DNA of 64,000 nt from JAKOVR01 sp031415655 (GCA_031415655.1 JANOSD010000064.1:1-64000); one strand, 5' to 3'; shown: positions 54,381-63,418, numbered from the stretch's first letter. Made by a program: numbers and translations. Notes: a model not told the origin generated them from the letters alone.

Positions 54381-55583
54381 TTAGAGCGTGCGCTCGTACT
54401 CGACGATGGCGCGGATCTCGGCGGGCGAATACATGACCTGGGTGGCCTTGAGTTGAAAGTTTGGTAGCCAGTCGACGGGGGCGTCGGAGTTGGGATTCAA
54501 CCCGAAGCCGGGCATCTGGCCGGCGCTGGAAAGGCCTCCTCGGCCATACTTCTTGCCGGTCTCTCCACCTTTGGTAATGAAGTCGACCTGAGATTCGGGG
54601 GTCTCGAACTGCCGCAAGGTGGACCCTCCGGTGAGGTTGAAGCCAAGAAACCCACCGCCGGCGGTCTCGGCTTTCTGATAGCTCCAACCTTTCGTGTGGC
54701 AGCGTCCACACGAGTAGGAACCAGCCGAGAAGAGGTCGTAGTAGCCCAAGTTGAACAGGGCCTCACCGAGGGTGTTCCAGGTTTGGGTGCCGCCGGGCGA
54801 CTTCGGATCGGGGTGGGTGCATACCGGGTTGAGACCCTTGTACACCTCGTTGCCATCTTTGTCGGTTTCTTTCTCCGGCCCACAGGACTCTTCGATCGCC
54901 GCATCAAGCGCCGGCCGAGACCCGGCCTCGGATCCTTCGGACTCCGCCGGCACCTGAATACTCTGGAGGTAGTCGATCACGTTCTGAAGTTGCTGGTCGG
55001 TGAGCGGACCGCCGCCGATCGTGCCCCACGCCGGCATTGGCGAGTTGCCCCGGCCGTAGTTGAGGATCCACAGGACCTCGTCGCGGCTATAGCGGTAGAG
55101 CACGTTGTTGAGTGCCGGCGCCTGCCAGTTCACCGAATCCACGAACTGGCCGTTGTCGTTGAGGATCGTGAAACTTTTGACCCCACCCGTGCCGTCGGGA
55201 CCGTGGCATTCCTGGCAGTTGGCGGTCTTTTCATAGATTTCCTTGCCGCGACGGGTGAAAATCTCTTCCCACTTCTCTACTGCGCCTTCCTGGCGGGCCG
55301 GCTCGTAGAGCCAGTAGAGCGGCAGAGACACCGCAGAGACGGCGAGAAGGCCCAACCCGAGAAAGAGCACACGGTCGAGTTTGGTGGTCTCGAGCTCTTG
55401 GTCGGAGAGGTACTCCTTACGGTTCGGAGCCAGCTCGATCTCGGACCCGAGTTCGGGGCGGGCCTTTCGCATGTTCAGGAACGTGGCGAGCCCGAACCCG
55501 GCGAATATCACGACCGCAACGGCCCAACCAATATTCGAGAATGTGGTGGAGGTGGTCTGCGCGAACAACGTGGTGTGCTCCAT
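54381..55583 (-). CDS. Membrane-anchored dihaem cytochrome c of the bc complex
   Basis: 400 residues. Two TM helices (about 18-37 and 71-92) precede two cytochrome c domains with haem sites CQECH (123-127) and CGRCH (292-296). Candidate axial Met ligands are in NSPMPAWG and GQMPGFG. The second domain follows a Ser/Glu/Asp-rich linker. Its place directly after the Rieske gene (overlap of one base in ATG/TGA) fits the c-type subunit of a menaquinol:cytochrome c reductase, passing electrons from Rieske to an oxidase or soluble carrier. It is not colinear with the single-domain QcrC arrangement of mycobacteria. Confidence 0.85.
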   Translation of the reverse strand: MEHTTLFAQTTSTTFSNIGWAVAVVIFAGFGLATFLNMRKARPELGSEIELAPNRKEYLSDQELETTKLDRVLFLGLGLLAVSAVSLPLYWLYEPARQEGAVEKWEEIFTRRGKEIYEKTANCQECHGPDGTGGVKSFTILNDNGQFVDSVNWQAPALNNVLYRYSRDEVLWILNYGRGNSPMPAWGTIGGGPLTDQQLQNVIDYLQSIQVPAESEGSEAGSRPALDAAIEESCGPEKETDKDGNEVYKGLNPVCTHPDPKSPGGTQTWNTLGEALFNLGYYDLFSAGSYSCGRCHTKGWSYQKAETAGGGFLGFNLTGGSTLRQFETPESQVDFITKGGETGKKYGRGGLSSAGQMPGFGLNPNSDAPVDWLPNFQLKATQVMYSPAEIRAIVEYERTL

Positions 55584-56440
55584 CAGTGGCCGCCTCCGCC
55601 ACCCACGCAGTGCGGACCTTCGGCCTCTTGGCCGGTGGTGTTCACACCGATTGGGGGGCCCTGGATGACGGTGCCGGTATCAACAAAAAACGCGCCGCCA
55701 TCGACCGACATGGCGAATCGATCCATGCCTCGAGGCGCCGGGCCGCCCTTTTTCTCACCGGCAAGGTTGTATTGCGAACCGTGACATGGGCATTCGAACC
55801 ACATCGATGTGGGGCACGACGGAACACGGCAACCCAAGTGAGGGCACTTCTGGAAGAGCGCCAAAAGACCCGCTTCCATGCCGGCCAGCTCGGGTTTGGT
55901 ATACACCTTCAGCGCCTTGTCGACGGCGCTCGCCGGGTACTGCACGACCCACATACGGCCTTCAGGAACATAGTAGAAGCCTTTGTTCGCTTCGACCGAG
56001 GCGACAACGTCGGCGATCTTGCCCACGCGGATCTTCGAGCCGAACCCGCCCTTGGGCTGGGGCCAGAGGAACGCGATGATCGAGGCACCGAACCCGCTGA
56101 GGCCAAGAGTGAAGAAGGCCACGATGCTGCGGTTGAGGTACTGCCGTCGAGTGACACCAATGGCGTCGGCATCGAGGGGCACGTAGGCCTCGATCACGCC
56201 ACGACCGGCAGGTACGAGATCTCCCCGCCGGTCGGCCGAGGCCAGTCGTTCGACCTCCTTGCCGGGAAGGCGTTGATCTTCCTCGGCGCTCTCCGCTACG
56301 GGAGGGCTGGTGTCGCGCTTGACCGTTTCTCGCGCTAGGCGGCCCGTGGCTTCGGTGACGTCACGACTCTTGACGACACCGATGAGTAAGCCAACGGCGA
56401 GGAGCACCAGGATTGGTGCGGCGATAATGATGGGATTCAT
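55583..56440 (-). CDS. Rieske iron-sulfur subunit of the bc complex
   Basis: 285 residues. [2Fe-2S] ligands C199 and H201 (CPHLGC) and C217 and H220 (CPCHGS), with disulfide Cys 204/219. TM helices at about 4-23 and 105-125; a TRRQYLNR motif just before the second suits Tat-dependent export of the folded cluster domain. It accepts the first electron from quinol at the Qo site. The protein ends in HCVGGGGGH. Gene overlaps the cytochrome c gene; a 70-base gap precedes it. Confidence 0.92.
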   Translation of the reverse strand: MNPIIIAAPILVLLAVGLLIGVVKSRDVTEATGRLARETVKRDTSPPVAESAEEDQRLPGKEVERLASADRRGDLVPAGRGVIEAYVPLDADAIGVTRRQYLNRSIVAFFTLGLSGFGASIIAFLWPQPKGGFGSKIRVGKIADVVASVEANKGFYYVPEGRMWVVQYPASAVDKALKVYTKPELAGMEAGLLALFQKCPHLGCRVPSCPTSMWFECPCHGSQYNLAGEKKGGPAPRGMDRFAMSVDGGAFFVDTGTVIQGPPIGVNTTGQEAEGPHCVGGGGGH

Positions 56441-56510
56441 ATGTGCACCTCCTTACAGGTGGAGAACATGCGGCGTTGAAACATGCCGCAAGAAAGTAGA
56501 ACTCGGTGGC

Positions 56511-57317
56511 TCAGAGTTCGAAGAAAAGGCCTTTGTCCCAGGGCGCCACGAAGTTGAAGCCCGGTCCCCGGAAGAACGAACCGATGACCACGAGCACCGC
56601 CCAATACATGAGCTGCACGGTGAACACCGAGATAGCGAACTTGCGATCCTCAGGTTTGTTTGAAGGATTGCGATCGATGTAGGGAGCAAGGATCAGCAGG
56701 AAGATGCCCATTCCGGGGATGGTGACGCCGGCCACCATGGGATGGAACATCGTGAGAAGTTCCTGAAGGCCGAGGAAGTACCACGGCGCTTTGGACGGGT
56801 TCGGTGTGGCGTTGACGTTGGCCAACTCAAGGAGCGGCGCGTCGTAGAAGATCGAGAAGATCGTGGTAAAGCCCATCACGACCAGCGCGGCCACGAACTC
56901 AACGGCGAGCAGGTGCGGCCATACATGGACCTTGTCCTGCGGGACCGCCTTCACATCCTGGATGGAACCGGCGCGTACCACCGTGAGGAGACGTTGTGTG
57001 TGGCCCTGAGGCCCGGATGCCATGGGGGGAGGGGCAGCAGACGCAACGGCGGTGGCTGCGGCCGTGACGACTGCCGTACCGCCGCCGCCGACGGTGGCTT
57101 CCGCTTCGGCGGTGGCTTTCTTGGCCTTCGCCGCTTGACTGCGAGCCAAAAGGTGCGCCGGGATCTTGCTGTCGGCGGCCGATGGTGCAGCCGCCTCGGC
57201 GGGGACCTCAGCGGGGACAGAAGCGGCGGGCGTGTCGCCCTCGCCCGCCGGTGTTTCGGCGGCCTTCTGCCGGGCGGCTTCGGCTCGTTTGCGGAGGTGT
57301 TCGGGAATCTCAGTCAT
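56511..57317 (-). CDS. Subunit IV-like C-terminal half of split cytochrome b
   Basis: 268 residues: a soluble Ala/Lys-rich N-terminal region of about 125 residues and then three TM helices matching cytochrome b6f subunit IV (petD-like). The Qo-site motif reads NPSKAPWYFLGLQELL, so the Glu of the usual PEWY is replaced, as in several menaquinol-type complexes. The N-terminal part has two copies of a short motif, EIPEHLRKRAEAAR (3-16) and KIPAHLLARSQAAK (51-64), also found at the start of the cytochrome c at 59.4 kb. Follows cytochrome b by 19 bases. Confidence 0.9.
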   Translation of the reverse strand: MTEIPEHLRKRAEAARQKAAETPAGEGDTPAASVPAEVPAEAAAPSAADSKIPAHLLARSQAAKAKKATAEAEATVGGGGTAVVTAAATAVASAAPPPMASGPQGHTQRLLTVVRAGSIQDVKAVPQDKVHVWPHLLAVEFVAALVVMGFTTIFSIFYDAPLLELANVNATPNPSKAPWYFLGLQELLTMFHPMVAGVTIPGMGIFLLILAPYIDRNPSNKPEDRKFAISVFTVQLMYWAVLVVIGSFFRGPGFNFVAPWDKGLFFEL

Positions 57318-57336
57318 GGCGTGGGGCCTCGGTTCC

Positions 57337-58116
57337 TTAGAGCGGACCGGAGATGCCGCCGTCCTTGCGGACCCGCCAGAAGTGGATCGCGAGGAAGATG
57401 ACGGTGACGAATGGAACGAAGAGCACGTGCAACACGTACCAACGAAGAAGCGTATCGGTACCGATCTCTTTACCGGAGAGCAGCACGAACCGCACTTGAT
57501 CGCCGAAGACCGGCGTGTAGCCCATCATGTTGGTACCCACCGTGACCGCCCAGAGGGCGAGCTGATCCCAGGGGAGCAGGTAGCCGGTGAAGGAGAGCAG
57601 CAAGGTAAGGGTGAGCAGAATGACGCCCACCACCCAGTTGAACTCCCGGGGCGGCTTATACGCGCCGTGGTAGAACACGCGGGCCATGTGAAGAAACACC
57701 GAGAGCACCATGAGATGCGCCGCCCATCGGTGCATATTTCGGATGAGGAGGCCAAAGGTGATCGAGGTCTGCAGCGTGTAGATGTCGTTCCACGCCTGGG
57801 CCGCCGTGGGCCGGTAATAGAACATCAAGAAGATGCCGGTGATGGTGAGCAGGATGAAGAGGAAGAAGCTCATTCCACCCAGGCAAAGCGTGTAGCTGAC
57901 CTTCACCGCGTGACGCTTCACCTTCACCGGATGAAGGTGATAGAGCACGCTGTTCATGATCACGTAGGACCGGTTCCGGGGGCTGTCGGTATACCCCTTG
58001 CGAAAGATCGAACCGGGACGGAAAATCGAACTCCACGCCTGCGAACCCTGGACCTTGTCGTTGAACTCCGACATCTTCTCGGACTTCTTGCCCTTCGGCT
58101 GCATAGTTTTGGCCAT
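57337..58116 (-). CDS. Cytochrome b6-type N-terminal half of split cytochrome b
   Basis: 259 residues, four TM helices. Haem b ligands: H129 and H143 (13 apart) and H230 and H245 (14 apart); the 13/14 spacing is that of b6, not of mitochondrial bc1. C78 in LCLGGMSFF matches the position of the cysteine that binds haem ci covalently in b6 (and in Bacillus QcrB), so a third haem near the Qi site is likely. With subunit IV and Rieske it forms a b6f-like menaquinol oxidase. It starts 41 bases after the ferredoxin gene. Confidence 0.92.
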   Translation of the reverse strand: MAKTMQPKGKKSEKMSEFNDKVQGSQAWSSIFRPGSIFRKGYTDSPRNRSYVIMNSVLYHLHPVKVKRHAVKVSYTLCLGGMSFFLFILLTITGIFLMFYYRPTAAQAWNDIYTLQTSITFGLLIRNMHRWAAHLMVLSVFLHMARVFYHGAYKPPREFNWVVGVILLTLTLLLSFTGYLLPWDQLALWAVTVGTNMMGYTPVFGDQVRFVLLSGKEIGTDTLLRWYVLHVLFVPFVTVIFLAIHFWRVRKDGGISGPL

Positions 58117-58157
58117 GACCTAGGCCCTCCTGCTTCGCGTGATGGTGGGTGCGCCGT

Positions 58158-58574
58158 TCATCCGAGCCGCATTCCGTAGCCGTACCCGTGCGTATTGGTT
58201 CGTTGGTGAGCATCGCCGCTCGCCGGCGCGTTGCCCACCTTGCCCAGGATGATCACGCCGGTTGGACACCGGTCGACGCAAAGTGCGCAACGAGTACACA
58301 CATCGTCGTCGATGATGAAGATCGAGGCATCTCCTGGATCGATGCCGGGACGCTCGGTACCCACGGCCTCTTCGATCGAGCTGGTCTTGACAAGATGGAT
58401 GCACTTCCACGGGCAGATGTCGACGCATCCTTCGCAGGTGATGCACTCGCTTTGATCGATATGGATGAACTGCTTGGGTTTGACCGCCTTGGACAGCCAT
58501 TCCGCGTCGACCTGTTGGAGGACGTAGTCGTCCCGGAACTCGGGAAACGGTGGGTTGGCATCAATCTTGGCCAT
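58158..58574 (-). CDS. 2[4Fe-4S] ferredoxin encoded inside the bc-complex operon
   Basis: 138 residues. Two cluster motifs: C44, C47, C50, C54 (CITCEGCVDICP, plus C58) and C93, C96, C99, C103 (CTRCALCVDRCP). The spacing between them is larger than in small ferredoxins, and both termini are extended (N-terminal 40 residues acidic/aromatic; Gly/His C-terminal tail). No signal peptide, so it faces the cytoplasm. Placed directly before cytochrome b, it may be a bound electron input or outlet of the complex near the Qi site, or the donor for the 11-subunit complex I. Both roles are inference. Confidence 0.88.
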   Translation of the reverse strand: MAKIDANPPFPEFRDDYVLQQVDAEWLSKAVKPKQFIHIDQSECITCEGCVDICPWKCIHLVKTSSIEEAVGTERPGIDPGDASIFIIDDDVCTRCALCVDRCPTGVIILGKVGNAPASGDAHQRTNTHGYGYGMRLG

Positions 58575-58581
58575 GGAGACC

Positions 58582-59070
58582 TCAGGCCTTCTTCACCAGC
58601 GGGCGACCGAAGTCGGAGGTGGCGACCTCAGTGGTGACCTTGGCCCCGCGGCGCTGCCAGAAGGCCCAGAGCCACATCTGCATTCCAAGGAGCACGACGT
58701 AGATACCCACCACGAGAAGGTCGCGGATCGTTTGCATGGTGATGGTGAGAGGCACGGCCCCACCCTTTTCCTGCGGAGCGAGCCAGGTGAACGGGGGGAC
58801 TTCCCAGTAGGAAGAAATAAGCACGTCAGGACGCCAGTTCAACTCGTTCGACGTCCAGGTGAGAAAAAGATGAGGAACTGTGCCGTAGGCCCAGAACATC
58901 AGAAAGAACGCATACGTGCCAGCGGCCATGGCTTCACCCCACGTGAGGGGGGTACCCGGTGGACGACGCTGCGCGTACGGGAACACCGGGAGGATGAAAA
59001 GTGCCATGATCAGCAGGGAAGCGAGAAACGCAACCATTCTTCGAGGAACCTCCCTCGTGAAAGTGCTCAC
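58582..59070 (-). CDS. Membrane protein, first gene of the bc-complex operon
   Basis: 162 residues with three TM helices (VAFLASLLIMALFILPVF, AAGTYAFFLMFWAYGTVPHLFL and DLLVVGIYVVLLGMQMWLW). It ends in a polar tail. No cofactor motif is seen. It is seven bases before the ferredoxin gene and heads a row of 21 closely spaced genes that runs to 37060. An accessory or anchoring subunit for the ferredoxin/cytochrome b pair is the simplest reading of the context; no family was recognised. Confidence 0.75.
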   Translation of the reverse strand: MSTFTREVPRRMVAFLASLLIMALFILPVFPYAQRRPPGTPLTWGEAMAAGTYAFFLMFWAYGTVPHLFLTWTSNELNWRPDVLISSYWEVPPFTWLAPQEKGGAVPLTITMQTIRDLLVVGIYVVLLGMQMWLWAFWQRRGAKVTTEVATSDFGRPLVKKA

Positions 59071-59390
59071 AATCGTACCGGTAGTGCTGGGGAATCAGCG
59101 GATCCGGTGGGTACGGGTCTTGGTTTAGCACCCCCCGTGTGGCCGGCGCACATCGGAGGCCCTGGTTCGGTTGTGACAAACCGCACCACGGGCGCCTCGC
59201 GGCAAAACAGATAGGCACGTGCACTTCGATCGCGAGAACAGTTGGGCAACGCCAGCCGCGCTCGCTTGGTTTCCCCCGCCACAGTTTGTCTAGGCTTGCC
59301 ATGCCGAACTGCTCTTCCGTTCCGGTCCTCGTGATCGGGAACGATTGGTCGGGTTTGGTCGCACCACTCGCTGATTCCGTCGGAGGCTCC
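59071..59390. other. Intergenic region between the divergent bc operon and cytochrome c gene
   Basis: 320 bases with no supported gene. It should hold the promoter of the 21-gene minus-strand unit and that of the cytochrome c/flavoprotein pair on the plus strand. No hairpin, palindrome or confident promoter was recognised. Confidence 0.4.
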
Positions 59391-60233
59391 GTGTCCGAGG
59401 TTCCCGAACATCTCCTCGCCCGCTCCCGGGCCCGTCGATCCGCCCTGGGCCTTGGTGGCGACGCGCCAGCCGAAGCCCCTGCGGCTGCTGCCACCGGCGC
59501 CACGGTGGAGAAGGCGGTCTCGTCGGCGCCAGCGCCGAAGGCGAAGGCGGCAATGGAGGTGGTGCCCAAAGTGGTTGTGCCGCCCCCGCACTACGTGCAG
59601 GCGGCGCTTCGCCGCAAGAAGGTGCCGGTGTGGGCCATGCCCGTCGTGGCGTTCCTCCCCGTGTGGGGCATCCTCTATGCCCAAACCCTCAGTTCTCCCC
59701 CGAGCATCGAGCTCACGCAACTCGAAGAGGGCAAGGCGGTCTTCGCCTCAAGTTCTTGCAATGGTTGCCACGGCCCCGCCGGGGCTGGGGGCAGCGGGCG
59801 AAAACTCAACGAGGGAGAGGTGCTCAAAACCTTCCCCGACATCATGGGCCAGGTGGAGTTCGTCAACGTCGGCACGAAAGGCGTGTTAGGCGCCACCTAC
59901 GGAAACCCCCAACGGGAAAGCGGCGCCCACAAACCCGGCGAAACCGGTCGCGCCATGCCAGCTTTTCACGATGCCCTGACGCCACTCGAACTCTTCACTG
60001 TGATACGTCACGAACGTGAGGTGCTCAGCGGTGAGGAGATTCCTCCCGAGCAGATCGGGCCTGACGGCGAACTCCTTTGGCCCAATGGCACCCCGATGGT
60101 GGATGCCTCCGGGGAACTGGTCGGCGACGACGGCCAGCCGATGTTCGACGCCAAGGGTTACCTCCTAGCCCGCCCGGCCTACGAGCTGGCCGGTGCGGCC
60201 GGCGGAGAAACTGCGGCCGCTCCCGAGAAGTAA
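59391..60233 (+). CDS. Membrane-anchored monohaem cytochrome c
   Basis: 280 residues from the GTG at 59391 with a GGAGG site five bases upstream; the open frame further left lacks a good start. Layout: cytoplasmic N-terminus of about 78 residues starting SEVPEHLLARSRARR, TM helix 79-98, then a class I cytochrome c domain with haem site CNGCH (123-127) and probable axial Met in GRAMPAFHDAL. The C-terminus has a DGELLWPNGTPMVDASGELVGDDGQPM repeat-like acidic segment. It probably takes electrons from the bc complex encoded divergently. The N-terminal motif is shared with subunit IV. Confidence 0.85.
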   Translation: MSEVPEHLLARSRARRSALGLGGDAPAEAPAAAATGATVEKAVSSAPAPKAKAAMEVVPKVVVPPPHYVQAALRRKKVPVWAMPVVAFLPVWGILYAQTLSSPPSIELTQLEEGKAVFASSSCNGCHGPAGAGGSGRKLNEGEVLKTFPDIMGQVEFVNVGTKGVLGATYGNPQRESGAHKPGETGRAMPAFHDALTPLELFTVIRHEREVLSGEEIPPEQIGPDGELLWPNGTPMVDASGELVGDDGQPMFDAKGYLLARPAYELAGAAGGETAAAPEK

Positions 60234-60324
60234 CGGTTTGTACGCTCCGGGCAGTAGGGCGCATGTTCAGTTCAAAACCTCGGCGGACGAAGTCGTTCCG
60301 GCGTCGCGGCCGTAGGCTGATCGC

Positions 60325-61593
60325 ATGACCACCGTTGCTCCGGAGTCCCATGATGTGCTGGTGATCGGGGGCGGTCCGGCCGGTTCGGCCACCGCCTACT
60401 GGCTGGCCGAGGCCGGGCACGATGTCGCCGTCGTGGAGCGCAAGACGTTCCCCCGCGACAAGACCTGTGGCGACGGCCTCACCCCACGGGCCGTCAAACA
60501 GCTCGACGACATGGGCCTCACCCACCGCCTCGCCGACTTCCACAAGTTCACTGGCCTGCGCGCCTGCGCCCACGGCCTCACGCTGGAGCTGGAGTGGCCC
60601 AAACACCCCATCTACCCCAGCCACGGTTATGTGGTACGCCGGCGTGAGCTCGACACCTTCGTGGCGGAAAACGCCATAAAGAGCGGCGCCACGATGCACC
60701 AGGGGACGGAGGCCGTCAGCCCGATCGTAGACCGGGGTCTCGTCACCGGTGCCGTGGTCAAAGACAAAGAGCGCGGCGAAGAACGGGAGATCCGGGCGAA
60801 ATATGTGGTGGTGGCCGATGGCGCCAACTCACGATTCGGGCGCTCGTTGGGCACGGCCCGGCGGCGCAACTACCCGCAGGGCATGGCGATCCGCGGCTAT
60901 TTCGAGAGTCCGCTTCATGCCGACCCCTGGATCGAAAGCGCCCTTGACGTGCGCGACCGCAAGGGCAACTCGATGCCCGGCTACGGGTGGATCTTCCCCC
61001 TCGGCGACGGCCAGGTCAACGTCGGGATTGGGCTGCTCTCCACGTTCCGCGACTGGAAGAGCGTCAACACCACCAACATCATGAATGAGTTCGTGGCCAC
61101 CGCCCCGGAGTATTGGGGCATCTCCCCCGCCACCGCCACCTCCGTGGCAACCGGTGGCCGCCTCCCCATGGGCGGTTCAATCCATCCCAAGGTTGGCCCG
61201 ACCTGGCTGGTGGTGGGCGACGCCGCCGGCTCCGTCAATCCGTTCAACGGTGAAGGCATCGACTACGCCTACGAGACCGGCCGCATGGCTGCGGGCCTGC
61301 TCGACGAAGCGCTTCACACCGGCGACGGTATGGCGATCCAGCGCTACCCGGCGCTGCTCGATGCGGAGTACGGCCTCTACTTCAAGGTGGCCCGACTCTT
61401 TGCCCAGGTGATCGGCCGCCCGGCACTAATGAAAGAGCTCACCCGTGTGGGAATGCACTCGCGCACCCTGATGGACTGGGTCCTGCGCATTATGGCCAAC
61501 CTGCTCCAGCCCGAGGAGATCGGCCCCGCCGAGGCCGTCTACAAGATGGCGTCGGTACTCGCTCGGGTGGTGCCTGAGCCCACCCGGGCGTGA
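60325..61593 (+). CDS. Geranylgeranyl reductase family flavoprotein (possibly menaquinone side-chain reductase)
   Basis: 422 residues. FAD-binding GGGPAGSATAYWLAEAG at the N-terminus, the family motif KTCGDGLTPRAVKQL, and GDAAGSVNPFNGEGIDYAYETGRMAA. The family reduces double bonds in isoprenoid chains; in mycobacteria MenJ saturates one isoprene unit of menaquinone, and in Streptomyces a gene of this family sits beside nuo. Next to menaquinol-oxidising enzymes, menaquinone is the likely substrate, but phospholipid or other isoprenoid substrates are possible. Follows the cytochrome c by 91 bases. Confidence 0.87.
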   Translation: MTTVAPESHDVLVIGGGPAGSATAYWLAEAGHDVAVVERKTFPRDKTCGDGLTPRAVKQLDDMGLTHRLADFHKFTGLRACAHGLTLELEWPKHPIYPSHGYVVRRRELDTFVAENAIKSGATMHQGTEAVSPIVDRGLVTGAVVKDKERGEEREIRAKYVVVADGANSRFGRSLGTARRRNYPQGMAIRGYFESPLHADPWIESALDVRDRKGNSMPGYGWIFPLGDGQVNVGIGLLSTFRDWKSVNTTNIMNEFVATAPEYWGISPATATSVATGGRLPMGGSIHPKVGPTWLVVGDAAGSVNPFNGEGIDYAYETGRMAAGLLDEALHTGDGMAIQRYPALLDAEYGLYFKVARLFAQVIGRPALMKELTRVGMHSRTLMDWVLRIMANLLQPEEIGPAEAVYKMASVLARVVPEPTRA

Positions 61594-61776
61594 CGATTTC
61601 ACCCAGCGCTCCGCCCGTCCCGGCGTCCTAGCAAGAGTTTCCGGGCTGCCGGCTTTGGGAGATGGTTTTCGTCGAGGCATGATTTGTTGAGATACCCCTT
61701 GTGACCGGTGCTTTTGTGGGTTAGAAAAACTCGTGTGTTTATTCGAGATAGGGCATGACATAGAGATGGGGTGAGT

Positions 61777-63418
61777 TCAGGTTGTGATGAACACGTCGAC
61801 GCCGACAACCCGGAACACTCTGAGGAGGTTGTGGCCGGCAGCGAGGAAATCCCATTCTTGAGCTGCGGCGGTCTCGCCTCGAAGGAGAAGATGTTTGGTG
61901 TTCTGCACGTAACCACTCAGGTCAGGATTGTTGATGGTGGGAGCCATGCGCCGTGGTCGGTGTAGAGGAGCGCCAGGTTTTTGAGGGGGGGAGATGCCGT
62001 GTTTGATGGTGGTGGAGATGTAACTGCGGGTGGTGGCGAAGCGTTGCGCGCCGTGGAGGGACCGGAACTCCCCCGAAATTTTGGCTTGGATTCGGATGAG
62101 CCGGAAGTCTCGTTCGGCGCCGTTGTTGTCCCAGTCAATGTTGGGGTTGGTGGTGTAGGCGAGGAACATGTCGCGCCGGTCACGCAACGCGAGGGCGAGG
62201 TTGCGGGCGTCGATGTGCGGTTGGTACTTGCGAGCGACGACTTTCTCCGGGTTGATGGTGAGGCCTTGGTCGACGATCTCACCCCACCGGCGGTGCACCT
62301 CGGTGAGTTCTTTGGGTGTCAGTCCGGTTCGGCCTTTCGCTCGGATCTCGTCAACCCTTGTTTCGGTTTCGAAGATCAGGTTGAGCATCGGCGTTGTCCA
62401 CGCTTGTTGGCGTTTCGGTCGACTGATCCCTTCCAGATTTCGGGCTATGTGCGCGTTACATAACGCGTGACCGCATTCGTTGAACGAGAAGTACGGTGAG
62501 TAGGGGTCATGGATTACGACACCGGTGTACCCGGCCAGCTTGGATCGCGTCAAGGGACCGGCCTTTCGCATGCACCTACAGCAACGTCAGCAGTTTCGTG
62601 CACACGACGTGCACCCACAGTCGTTCCTTCTTGGATCGCCCCGACGTTTCGTCGACCCAGATCACCGGGGCCGCCCGCAACCCTGCGGTGACAGTGACAA
62701 GGAACGTGGCGAGCATTTAGGCGGCTTCGGTCAACCAATTGTTCAACGTCCCCACCGACACCGTCGCCCCGAACATGTCCGACAACGCTTCTGCGCAGCG
62801 TTCGTGGGGGACGTGTTGACGGACCAGAAGGTAGATGGCGTACGCCTTGACGTTCGGGCCGTAACACGTTGGAGCGGTCGCCTCCCGTGGGAACACCGCT
62901 GTCGTCTCGCACCCGCACGCACATTTGCGGCGTTGGGCACGATGCTCGACGACCACCACCACCGGTTCGGGAATGTCGAACACTTGCCGCACCGACTCGG
63001 CAACCACGACAGCGTCGTCGAGTCCCGCACCGCACCCCCGGCATTCGGTTGGGGTGTGAATAACAATCTGATCGGGTTCTTCTACCGGGTTCAACGTCAC
63101 CCCCGGAGCGCCGCGTTGTTTGCCTTGCGCCCGTTTCGGTTCACCCTCACGTCGCTTGCGGCCATTCGAGATCGGTCGTTTGTTCTTCGCGGTGTTGCCG
63201 TCCGACGACGGCGGCCGAGACGAGTTCGACGAATCACCACGGAGCAGACCTTCAAGGATCGTGACCTTCGCCACCAACATTTCCACTCGTGCCAACAACA
63301 ACGTGATCTGCTCCGCTTGCGCGGCGATGATCAGGTCCTGTTCCTCAACCCGGGCACGCAACACCATGTTCTCCGCTTCAAGCTCCGCCACACGGGCCAA
63401 AAGAACAGTATTCGTCAC
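61777..63418 (-). pseudogene. Decayed IS66-type transposase
   Basis: Pieces of one transposase can be followed on the minus strand. 63418-62717: leucine-zipper-like start (LLARVAELEAENMVLRARVEEQD), SRPPSSDG, the zinc-ribbon ECRGCG/CACGCE, and LLVRQHVPHERCAEALSDMFG. A TAA stop then interrupts the frame after WLTEAA; the same frame continues with APVIWVDETSGRS (first catalytic Asp) and reaches a TAG after CTKLLTLL. A frameshift near 62550 leads to the rest, TGVVIHDPYSPY (second Asp) and NGAERDFRLIRIQAKISG (catalytic Glu), ending at 61777. Two stops and a shift make it inactive. No accessory genes and no clear terminal inverted repeats were found. Confidence 0.85.
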
